Assembly: GCA_035640155.1 (NCBI GenBank) | Contig: DASQWR010000119.1 | Coordinates: 1-16,147, forward strand | Direction of reading: 5' to 3' | DNA from: JALYQB01 sp035640155 | Lineage (GTDB): Bacteria > Actinomycetota > Actinomycetes > Mycobacteriales > Pseudonocardiaceae | DNA length: 16,147 nucleotides | Part shown: piece after piece, positions 10,342 through 16,147 of the stretch | Layout of the letters: every line of letters starts with the position of its first letter | Numbering within the stretch: position 1 is the first letter of the stretch | The notes under the pieces: generated by a model | What the model was told of the DNA's origin: nothing | What the model saw: only the letters and a program-made list of their open reading frames with translations | The model's database searches: none | Made by a program: the position numbers and the translations under genes

Positions 10342-10751
10342 GCTTCCTCCCCGGGTCCGTGCTCTCCCGGCTGGAGCACGGTGTGACCGGCACGCTCCAG
10401 CGCCGTGGTGGCAGCCCCGTGCTGCATCGAGGGCACCAGGATCCAGTCCGTGTCGAAGGTGGACAGCGTGAACACGCTGACCGTGGCGGCCGCCAGCGGG
10501 GCGAGCAGGGCGGCCAGCACCCCGGTCAGCCCCAGGTCGAGCGGGCCCTGCACCTCGAAGCCGGTGAACGGTCCCTCGTGCCTGACCTCGGGTGGTACCG
10601 CCGCGATGGCGCACACGATCGAGAGCTCGTGGCCGCTGCGGACCGCCGCCCGCAGCTTGCCGGGAGCCGCGGCCCAGCTGGGCAGCGGGGCGTCTGGGGG
10701 CAGCTGGCACACGGCAAGCTGCTCGGTGTGGCGCCGCACGGTCAGCTCCAT
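10338..10751 (-). CDS. ACT-domain protein, putative amino acid sensor
   Basis: A 137-residue protein of the small bacterial ACT family (the ACT_7-type module related to CASTOR1). It begins with a beta-strand segment, QLAVCQLPPDAPLPSWA (11-27). An ELSIVC segment follows (42-47), then the family core EVQGPLDLGLTGVLAALLAP (66-85) and SVFTLSTFDTDWILV (92-106), and it ends with a helix, ALERAGHTVL. Such modules bind amino acids between ACT subdomains; no catalytic motif, signal peptide or membrane segment is seen. The ATG at 10751 shares one base with the argC stop (TGATG), and its stop overlaps argJ as ATGA, so it is made with both enzymes. This suggests an arginine-pathway role, perhaps sensing arginine and modulating ArgB, ArgJ or ArgC. 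That function is inference; the family assignment is fairly sure. The C-terminal tail (PGEHGPGEEA) is probably disordered. Confidence 0.88.
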   Translation of the reverse strand: MELTVRRHTEQLAVCQLPPDAPLPSWAAAPGKLRAAVRSGHELSIVCAIAAVPPEVRHEGPFTGFEVQGPLDLGLTGVLAALLAPLAAATVSVFTLSTFDTDWILVPSMQHGAATTALERAGHTVLQPGEHGPGEEA

Positions 10752-11779
10752 CACGGCGCCACCCCCGCGACGGGCAGCCCGGTGGTCTCCGGCAGCCCGG
10801 ACGCCAGGTTGAAGCACTGCACCGCGTTGCCCGCGGTGCCCTTGGTGAGGTTGTCGATCGCTCCGACCGCAACCAGGCGGTGCGCGTCGACGTCCACCTC
10901 GGCCTGCAGGTGCACCGCGTTGGACCCGACCGTGGCGCCGGTGACCGGCCACCGCCCGCCGGGCAGCAGGTGGACGAAGGGCTCGCCGTCGTAGGCGCCG
11001 CGGTAGGCGGTTCGGACCGCCGCGGTGTCCACTCCGGACGCCAGCACGGCGGTGCAGGTGGCGAGGATCCCGCGGGACATCGGCGCGAGCACCGGGGTGA
11101 AGGACACCGACACCCCCCGGCCGGCCACCGCGGTCAGGTTCTGCCGGATCTCCGGGATGTGCCGGTGGGCGCCCGCCAGGCCGTAGGCACTGACGGACCC
11201 CATCAGCTCCGAGCCGAGCAGGTGTGGCTTCAGGGCGCGCCCGGCCCCCGACGCGCCGGTCACCGCGGTGATCACCACGTCCGGTTCGACCAGGCCGGCG
11301 GCCAGCGCCGGTGCCAGGGCGAGGCTCACCACCGTGGGATAGCACCCGGGTACGGCGATGCGCCGCGCGCCCCGGAGCCGCTCGCGGTGACCGGGCAGCT
11401 CGGGAAGCCCGTAGGGCCAGCTGCCCGCGTGCGCGGAGCCGTACCACCGCGTCCAGGCGGCGGGGTCGGTAAGCCGGAAATCGGCTCCGCAGTCGATGAC
11501 GATGCCGTCGGCCGGGAGCGCGGCGGCCAGCGCAGCGGAGTGCCCGTGGGGCAGCGCGAGGAACACCGCGTCGTGCCCGGCCAGCTCCTCCGGCGAGGAC
11601 CCGGCGAGCACCCGGTCGGCCAGCGGAACCAGGTTCGGATGGTGCTCGCCGAGTGTGCTACCCGCGCTCTCCCCGGCGGTGAGCGCACCGATCTCGACCT
11701 CGGGGTGGCCGAGCAGCAGGCGGAGCAGCTCCCCGCCCGCGTAGCCGCTCGCGCCCGCCACCGCCACCCTGGTCGTCAT
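10751..11779 (-). CDS. argC: N-acetyl-gamma-glutamyl-phosphate reductase
   Basis: ArgC reduces N-acetylglutamyl phosphate to the semialdehyde using NADPH. The 342-residue protein starts with the nucleotide-binding motif VAVAGASGYAGGELLRLL (5-22) and has the active-site Cys146 in AVPGCYPTVVSLAL. The family motif WPYGLPEL lies at 121-128. The ATG at 11779 gives the standard N terminus with no extension. There is no room for a normal ribosome binding site if transcription starts close to the ATG: the bases just upstream form an ARG-box-like operator, and a -10-like CATACT lies at -13 to -8. The mRNA may therefore be leaderless. It is the first gene of the arg operon and is joined to the ACT gene by TGATG. 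Confidence 0.97.
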   Translation of the reverse strand: MTTRVAVAGASGYAGGELLRLLLGHPEVEIGALTAGESAGSTLGEHHPNLVPLADRVLAGSSPEELAGHDAVFLALPHGHSAALAAALPADGIVIDCGADFRLTDPAAWTRWYGSAHAGSWPYGLPELPGHRERLRGARRIAVPGCYPTVVSLALAPALAAGLVEPDVVITAVTGASGAGRALKPHLLGSELMGSVSAYGLAGAHRHIPEIRQNLTAVAGRGVSVSFTPVLAPMSRGILATCTAVLASGVDTAAVRTAYRGAYDGEPFVHLLPGGRWPVTGATVGSNAVHLQAEVDVDAHRLVAVGAIDNLTKGTAGNAVQCFNLASGLPETTGLPVAGVAP

Positions 11780-11780
11780 G

Positions 11781-11794
11781 AGAATCAGTATGCA
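11781..11794 (-). promoter_or_regulatory. Proximal ARG box, overlapping the argC -10 region
   Basis: The minus strand reads TGCATACTGATTCT. This matches 8 of the 10 half-site positions of the ArgR consensus TGAAT-N4-ATTCA. It ends one base before the argC ATG and contains the -10-like hexamer CATACT (11787-11792). ArgR bound here would block promoter access. The site is seen; binding is inferred. Confidence 0.6.
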
Positions 11795-11815
11795 CGGCGC
11801 TGCAACTTTATTCCA
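11787..11815 (-). promoter_or_regulatory. Possible argC promoter giving a leaderless mRNA
   Basis: The -10 candidate is CATACT (11787-11792) and the weak -35 candidate is TGGAAT (11810-11815), with a 17-bp spacer. The -10 to ATG distance would place transcription start at or within a base or two of the argC ATG, as in the leaderless mRNAs common in actinobacteria. The -35 match is poor (3 of 6), so the promoter call rests mainly on the -10, the ARG boxes and the position. Confidence 0.4.
11801..11814 (-). promoter_or_regulatory. Distal ARG box of argC
   Basis: The minus strand reads GGAATAAAGTTGCA, matching about 7 of 10 half-site positions of TGAAT-N4-ATTCA. Its centre is 20 bp from the centre of the proximal box. 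Paired ARG boxes bound by one ArgR hexamer are typically 20-21 bp apart, which strengthens both calls. Confidence 0.5.
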
Positions 11816-11816
11816 C

Positions 11817-11842
11817 CGCTGGCGGGTGGCGATCCGCCAGCG
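11817..11842 (-). terminator. GC-rich hairpin after pheT, probable terminator
   Basis: A perfect 9-bp inverted repeat (CGCTGGCGG at 11817-11825 and CCGCCAGCG at 11834-11842) with an 8-nt loop lies just after the pheT stop and before the argC control region. No U-tract follows, which is common for actinobacterial terminators. It probably separates pheST transcription from the arginine-controlled operon. Confidence 0.55.
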
Positions 11843-11863
11843 TCAGGACCGGCGTCAGGACCG
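11840..11863 (-). repeat. Perfect 12-bp tandem repeat spanning the pheT stop codon
   Basis: gcgtcaggaccg (plus strand) occurs at 11840-11851 and again at 11852-11863. Each copy carries an in-frame TGA (11855-11857, the actual stop, and 11843-11845). The duplication thus doubled the pheT stop codon. One copy also overlaps the terminator hairpin by three bases. Confidence 0.9.
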
Positions 11864-14338
11864 CAGCGCTGCCCCGTGGCGTTCAGTTGCGGCGGCCACC
11901 GCGGCGTCCCGAGCGCCGCTGGCCTCGTCCACGGTGAGGGTGCGGTCAGCCGCCCGGAAACGCAGCGCGAACGCCAGCGAGCGCTTGCCCTCGCCCAGCT
12001 TCTCCCCGGTGTAGACGTCGAACAGGCGCACCTCCTCGAGCAGCTCCCCCGCCCCGGAGCGCAGCGTCGCGGCGAGCTCGGAGGCCGGCAGTGCGGCGTC
12101 GACCACCAGCGCGACGTCCTGCAGCACCGGCGGGTACGGCGACACGAGCGGAGCCGGGTACTGCTCGTCGACGGGGATCGCGTCGAGGTCGAGCTCCATG
12201 GCGCAGGTGCCCGGCGGGAGGCCGAGCACCTCGACGACCGCGGGATGCAGCTCACCGGCATGGCCCACCGGCTGGTCCGCCACCCGCAGCTCGGCGCCGC
12301 GGCCCGGATGCCACGGGGGGTTCACCGCGGCGTGCACCGCGAGCTCCGTCCCGGCGGCACGGCCCACCACGCGGGCAGCCTGTATCGCATCGGCCCAGCA
12401 CACCGCCCGGCCGGGGCCCCACCAGCCCGAGCGCTCCCACTGCCCGGCCAGCACCGCGCCGACGTGCAGCGGCTGCGCGGGCAACGACTCCAGCAGCGCG
12501 GCCAGCAGCATCTCGTTCGGACGGCTCCCGACGCCGAGCTCCGGCGCCGGGGGCGGGTCGGCGTGGGGCAGAATCACCTGGGCCACGCCGTAGAGCGCGA
12601 CGTCGCGCTGGCCGCGGGCGACGTTGCGGGTCAGCATCTCGAGCAACCCGGGCAGCAGGGTGGTGGCGAGCTGGTCACGGTTGGCCTCCAGGGGGTTGAG
12701 CACCCTGCTGGTGCACCGGCGCGGATCGTCCTCCGCGAGGCGGAAGGTGTCCCAGATCCTCGCGGAGACGAACGGGCTGGGCAGCACCTCGACGTAGCCC
12801 GCCGCGGCCAGCGCTCGGGACACCGCACGGCGTCGCCGCTGCCCGACCGACAGCCCCCGGCCGGGCGGCGCGGGGGGCAGCTCGGACGGGATGGTGTCGT
12901 AGCCCTCCAGCCGCAGCACCTCCTCCACCAGGTCGGCGGGCTGCACGAGGTCGGGACGCCAGGTGGGGGGGACGGCGATGATCGCGGTGGTGCCACCGTT
13001 GCCGGTCACCTCGACCCGGCACCCGATCTGGGTGAGCCGCCGCACCGCGGCGCCATGCTGGTAGCGGGCCCCGGCCACCCGGTCGGCCAGGTCCAGCGGC
13101 ATCGTCACCGGGCGGGGCAGTTGGGCCCGGCCGACATCGGTTCGCCCGTCGGCGATCGTGCCGCCGCCGTAGCGCACCAGGAGCTGCGCGGCCACCTCGG
13201 CGGCGACCGGCGGCAACGCGGGGTCGACCGAGCGCTCGAAGCGCTTCGCGGCCTCGCTGGGCAGCTTGTGCCGCCGGGCCGAGCGCGCGACCGTCGCCGG
13301 GTCCCAGATCGCGGCCTCCAGCAGCAGGTCGGTGGTGCCCTCACCGATCTCGGTGCTCGCCCCACCCATCACCGCAGCCAGCGACACCGGCCCGGTGGCG
13401 TCACACACCACCATGTCGTCGGGGTCGAGCTGGCGCCGCATCCCGTCCAGGGTGGTGAGGGTCTCCCCCGCAGCGGCGCGGCGCACCACGATGTCGCCGT
13501 CCAGGCGCTCGGCGTCGAACGCATGCAGCGGCTGGCCGAGCTCGAGCATCACGTAGTTGGTGACGTCGACGGCGAGTGAGATCGACCGCATGCCGGCGAG
13601 CTGCAGCAGCCGCTGCATCCACCACGGGCTCGACGCGGCCGGGTCGACCCCGGTGACCCGCCGGACCACGAACCGCCGGCACCCGACCAGGTCCTCGATG
13701 TGCACCGGCCAGCAGGGCTGCTCGACCTCGGGCACCTCCAGCAGCGCCGGGTCGCCGTAGGGCACGTCGTACGCGCAGGCCAGCTCGCGCGCGAGGCCCC
13801 GCACCGAGAAGCAGTACCCGCGGTCGGGGTTGATCGCCAGCTCGATCACCGTGTCGTCGAGGCCGAGGACCTCCAGCGCGGACTCACCGGACGTCGTCGC
13901 ATCCGCCGGCAGCACCAGGATACCGCTGTGGTCCTCACCCAGGCCCAGTTCACGCGCGGAGCAGATCATGCCCTCCGACGTGTGGCCGTACGCCTGGCGC
14001 GCTGTGATCTCGAACCCCCCCGGCAGCACCGCACCGGGCCGGGCCACGACCACCAGGTCCTCAACGGCGAAGTTCGTCGCGCCGCAGACGATGCCGATCA
14101 GAGCGCTCTCTCCCACGTCGACCTGGCAGTACCGGATCGGCTTCTTGAAGCCGGTCAGCTCCTCGATCTCCCGCACCCGTCCGACGACGAGCGGTCCGGT
14201 CACCGGACCGAGGGTGTGGAGGTGCTCGACCTCCAGGCCGACGCGGACGAACGCCTCGGCGAGATCGGCCGGGGTGGGGGACTGGCTGCCATCGGGCAGC
14301 GCGACATGCTCCGACAACCAGGCGACCGGGACGCGCAT
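11855..14338 (-). CDS. pheT: Phenylalanyl-tRNA synthetase beta subunit
   Basis: PheT pairs with PheS as an (alpha-beta)2 enzyme that charges tRNA-Phe; the beta subunit handles tRNA binding and editing. The 827-residue length is normal. Domains in order: the N-terminal strand MRVPVAWLSEHV; an EMAP/OB-type tRNA-binding domain (about 42-152, with GYEVTA-type motif here PGGFEITARQAYG and SEGMICSARELGLGED); the B3/B4 editing domain; a B5 domain; a catalytic-like fold; and a C-terminal anticodon-binding ferredoxin-like domain (about 735-827, SPYPPVLQDVALVVD and on). The ATG at 14338 lies 2 nt after the pheS stop. A much longer in-frame extension upstream runs through pheS in another frame and is not real. 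Confidence 0.97.
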   Translation of the reverse strand: MRVPVAWLSEHVALPDGSQSPTPADLAEAFVRVGLEVEHLHTLGPVTGPLVVGRVREIEELTGFKKPIRYCQVDVGESALIGIVCGATNFAVEDLVVVARPGAVLPGGFEITARQAYGHTSEGMICSARELGLGEDHSGILVLPADATTSGESALEVLGLDDTVIELAINPDRGYCFSVRGLARELACAYDVPYGDPALLEVPEVEQPCWPVHIEDLVGCRRFVVRRVTGVDPAASSPWWMQRLLQLAGMRSISLAVDVTNYVMLELGQPLHAFDAERLDGDIVVRRAAAGETLTTLDGMRRQLDPDDMVVCDATGPVSLAAVMGGASTEIGEGTTDLLLEAAIWDPATVARSARRHKLPSEAAKRFERSVDPALPPVAAEVAAQLLVRYGGGTIADGRTDVGRAQLPRPVTMPLDLADRVAGARYQHGAAVRRLTQIGCRVEVTGNGGTTAIIAVPPTWRPDLVQPADLVEEVLRLEGYDTIPSELPPAPPGRGLSVGQRRRRAVSRALAAAGYVEVLPSPFVSARIWDTFRLAEDDPRRCTSRVLNPLEANRDQLATTLLPGLLEMLTRNVARGQRDVALYGVAQVILPHADPPPAPELGVGSRPNEMLLAALLESLPAQPLHVGAVLAGQWERSGWWGPGRAVCWADAIQAARVVGRAAGTELAVHAAVNPPWHPGRGAELRVADQPVGHAGELHPAVVEVLGLPPGTCAMELDLDAIPVDEQYPAPLVSPYPPVLQDVALVVDAALPASELAATLRSGAGELLEEVRLFDVYTGEKLGEGKRSLAFALRFRAADRTLTVDEASGARDAAVAAATERHGAALRS

Positions 14339-14340
14339 CA

Positions 14341-15438
14341 CTACATCTCCGTCCCGAAGACCGTCGTGAAGCGAATGTCGCCCTCCACCATGTCCCGCAT
14401 GTCGGCAATACCGTTGCGGAACATGAGGGTGCGCTCGACGCCCATCCCGAAGGCGAAGCCCGAGTAGACGTCCGGATCGATCCCGCAGGTGCGCAGCACG
14501 TTGGGGTGGACCATTCCGCAGCCGCCCCACTCGACCCAGCCGGCACCGCCCTTCTTCTCGGGAAACCACACGTCCGGCTCCGCGGACGGCTCGGTGAAGG
14601 GGAAGTAGGACGGGCGCAGCCGGATCCGGGAGGATCCACCGAACATGGCGCGGGCGAACGCGTCCAGGGTGCCCTTGAGATGCGCCATGGTGAGGCCCTT
14701 GTCCACCGCCAGCCCCTCCACCTGGTGGAAGACCGGGGTGTGGGTGGCGTCCAGCGCGTCGGCGCGGAAGGTGCGGCCGGGGCAGACCACGTAGACCGGC
14801 AGTGCCCGCTCCAGCAGGGCGCGGATCTGCACCGGAGAGGTGTGCGTGCGCAGCACCTGTCCAGATCTGGAGGACGCGGACCCGGAGGACGCTGATGTCG
14901 GGGGGGCGGTGTAGAAGCTGTCCTGCATGGTGCGCGCCGGATGGTCCTTGCCGAAGTTGAGCGCGTCGAAGTTGAACCACTCGGACTCGAGCTCGGGGCC
15001 CTCGGCCACCTCGTACCCCATGCCGACGAACACGTCGGTGATCCGCTCGGCCAGCATGGTGACCGGGTGCCGGGCGCCGACCGGGACGCGGTCCCACGGC
15101 AACGTGACGTCGACGGTCTCCCCGCGCAGCGTCCACACGTCGCGCTCGGCATGCAGCGCCGCCCGCCGATCCTCGTACGCGGCCTGCACCGCACTGCGGC
15201 TCTCGTGCAGGCGCTTGCCGGCCTCGGCCCGGGCCTGCGGCGGCAGGGCGCCGATCGCGCGGCGTGCCGTCAGCAACGGGGAACGGTCGCCCAGGTGCGC
15301 CGGCTTCGCCGCGGCCAACGCGTCGAGGTCCGCAGCGGCAGCGAACGCCTTGGTGGCCTCCTCGACAGCCTGCGCCAACGCCTCGGGCGCGAGCACGGAG
15401 ACCGCCTCGGGGTCGTAGGCGTCGTCGGGTTCGGGCAT
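14341..15438 (-). CDS. pheS: Phenylalanyl-tRNA synthetase alpha subunit
   Basis: PheS is the catalytic class II subunit of phenylalanyl-tRNA synthetase. The 365-residue protein has an N-terminal coiled-coil region (about 15-105, including AHLGDRSPL) for tRNA contact. The catalytic domain follows, with motif 2 GRTFRAD.LDATHTPVFHQVEG (221-242), the substrate-pocket region GGCGMVHPNVL (305-315) and motif 3 GFAFGMGVERTLM (327-339). The ATG at 15438 is preceded by AGGAG with an 8-nt spacer. Between FYTAPP and LRTHTSP there is a Ser-rich stretch, TSASSGSASSRSGQ (181-194). It is longer than the few residues I recall for mycobacterial PheS. pheT follows after 2 nt. Confidence 0.97.
   Translation of the reverse strand: MPEPDDAYDPEAVSVLAPEALAQAVEEATKAFAAAADLDALAAAKPAHLGDRSPLLTARRAIGALPPQARAEAGKRLHESRSAVQAAYEDRRAALHAERDVWTLRGETVDVTLPWDRVPVGARHPVTMLAERITDVFVGMGYEVAEGPELESEWFNFDALNFGKDHPARTMQDSFYTAPPTSASSGSASSRSGQVLRTHTSPVQIRALLERALPVYVVCPGRTFRADALDATHTPVFHQVEGLAVDKGLTMAHLKGTLDAFARAMFGGSSRIRLRPSYFPFTEPSAEPDVWFPEKKGGAGWVEWGGCGMVHPNVLRTCGIDPDVYSGFAFGMGVERTLMFRNGIADMRDMVEGDIRFTTVFGTEM
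14866..14895 (-). repeat. Imperfect 15-bp tandem repeat encoding the PheS Ser-rich insert
   Basis: Two 15-bp units (14866-14880 and 14881-14895) match at 12 of 15 positions and share the block ggaggacgc. They are in frame and encode SASSG and SASSR, the Ser-rich loop of PheS at about residues 182-191. Confidence 0.75.
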
Positions 15439-15479
15439 GTGCGGGACTCCTGGGTCTCAGGTGGATCGTTCTCCGAGCA

Positions 15480-15498
15480 CGACCAGCCGTGACGGTCG
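15480..15498 (-). other. Short hairpin between the methyltransferase gene and pheS
   Basis: CGACC (15480-15484) and GGTCG (15494-15498) form a 5-bp stem with a 9-nt loop in the 79-nt gap between the two genes. It is weak and lacks a U-tract. It could be a marginal terminator or chance. I see no convincing pheS promoter, Phe-rich leader peptide or T-box in the gap. Confidence 0.25.
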
Positions 15499-15517
15499 GT
15501 GGAGCGTGAGGGAGATG

Positions 15518-16147
15518 CTAAGTGATTGCAGCCGGTGGGTGCGCCGCGGATCTCCGGCGGTGGGCCCGGGCGCTGGCGTAGAGGCACACCGCAGCAGCGG
15601 TGGCCAGGTTGAGGCTCTCCGCACGGCCGTGCAGTGGGACCGCGACCGCACCGTCCGCAGCGGCGAGCAGCTCGCGCGGCAGGCCGTGCGACTCGCTGCC
15701 GAACAGCCACGCGGTCGGCGCCTGCAGGGTTCCGTCGTCGACTGCATCGTCGAGATCACGCCCGGTGGCGCCGTCGGTCGCGAGCACCCGCAGCCCGGCC
15801 TCCCGGCAGGCCCGGACGGCGTGCCGCTGGTCGGGCTCGACAGCGATCGGGACGTGGAACAGGCTGCCGGCGGAGGCGCGGACACACTTGCCGTTGTGCG
15901 GGTCGACGGTGTGCCCGGCGAAGAGGACCGCGCCGGCCCCGGCGGCGTCGGCCACTCGCACCACGGTGCCCGCGTTGCCCGGCTCGCCGACCCCGACCAG
16001 CACGGCGGCGAGGCGGACGCCGCACAGCGCGGAACCCGCCGGCACGCCGAGCACCGGGCAGACCGCGACCAGGCCCTGGGGTGTGCTGGTCTCCGACAGC
16101 CCCGCTGCGGCCCGCTCGGTGACCAGCGACACCCGGGCGCCGGCCAC
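15518..16147 (-). CDS. SpoU/TrmH-family RNA 2'-O-methyltransferase, partial
   Basis: The visible 209 codons are the C-terminal part of a SPOUT-class enzyme that transfers a methyl group from S-adenosylmethionine to a ribose 2'-OH of rRNA or tRNA. The three family motifs are present in order: motif 1 GNAGTVVRVADAAG with its conserved Asn and Arg, motif 2 WLFGSESHGLP, and motif 3 VPLHGRAESLNLATAAAV; motifs 2 and 3 form the trefoil knot. The part before motif 1 belongs to the N-terminal substrate-binding domain and is cut by the window edge. The GTG at the edge is probably not the true start. The TAG stop lies 79 nt before pheS. A tsnR-like methyltransferase next to pheS is also found in M. tuberculosis. 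The exact RNA target cannot be told. Confidence 0.9.
   Translation of the reverse strand: MAGARVSLVTERAAAGLSETSTPQGLVAVCPVLGVPAGSALCGVRLAAVLVGVGEPGNAGTVVRVADAAGAGAVLFAGHTVDPHNGKCVRASAGSLFHVPIAVEPDQRHAVRACREAGLRVLATDGATGRDLDDAVDDGTLQAPTAWLFGSESHGLPRELLAAADGAVAVPLHGRAESLNLATAAAVCLYASARAHRRRSAAHPPAAIT

Noticed and set aside
10592..13579. A 995-codon open frame on the plus strand antisense to pheT, argC and the ACT gene
   Set aside because: Long antisense frames are expected in high-GC actinobacterial DNA. The translation is a low-complexity Arg/Gly/Pro-rich sequence with no motif, and the opposite strand holds clear conserved genes.
14339..15136. In-frame N-terminal extension of pheT of about 265 codons
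   Set aside because: It lies within pheS in a different frame. PheT homology begins exactly at the Met at 14338, and PheS is unambiguous.
15439..15517. T-box riboswitch or Phe attenuator before pheS
   Set aside because: The gap is only 79 nt, with no T-box sequence, no Phe-rich leader peptide and only one weak hairpin.

Overview
This window comes from a high-GC actinobacterial chromosome, most likely a member of the Pseudonocardiaceae or a close relative. I base this on three things seen in the sequence: the style of the 16S rRNA 5' region, the very GC-rich third codon positions, and the gene order. The order resembles the arrangement I recall from Mycobacterium tuberculosis and other actinobacteria: an rRNA/tRNA methyltransferase, pheS-pheT, argCJBDFRGH, and an mpg-tyrS pair. 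Every gene I can support lies on the minus strand, so transcription runs from high to low coordinates. No species can be named without a database search.

Layout in the direction of transcription: (1) the 3' part of a SpoU/TrmH-family RNA 2'-O-methyltransferase, cut by the window edge; (2) pheS and pheT, the two subunits of phenylalanyl-tRNA synthetase, 2 nt apart; (3) a strong GC hairpin after pheT, then a compact argC control region with two ARG-box-like operators, one almost touching the argC start codon; (4) a tightly packed operon argC - ACT-domain gene - argJ - argB - argD - argF - argR - argG - argH - mpg - tyrS, in which most junctions are ATGA, GTGA or TGATG overlaps; (5) a 488-nt region with an rRNA promoter and an antitermination-type leader; (6) the first ~500 nt of a 16S rRNA gene, leaving the window at position 1.

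The arginine genes encode the steps from N-acetylglutamate to arginine: ArgB, ArgC, ArgD, ArgJ (acetyl recycling), ArgF, ArgG and ArgH. The ArgR repressor is encoded inside the operon and probably acts on the two boxes before argC. The operon also carries a DNA-repair glycosylase (mpg) and tyrosyl-tRNA synthetase at its distal end, and no clear terminator separates tyrS from the rRNA promoter.

The least understood gene is a 137-residue ACT-family protein between argC and argJ. Its family is related to the ACT modules of the eukaryotic arginine sensor CASTOR1. Its position makes it a candidate allosteric arginine (or other amino acid) sensor for this pathway, but that function is inference. 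Apart from this, the window is mainly well-conserved core metabolism. I see no mobile element, CRISPR array, tRNA gene or phage gene. The gene-free stretch over 300 bases (503-990) is the rRNA promoter and leader region described below.
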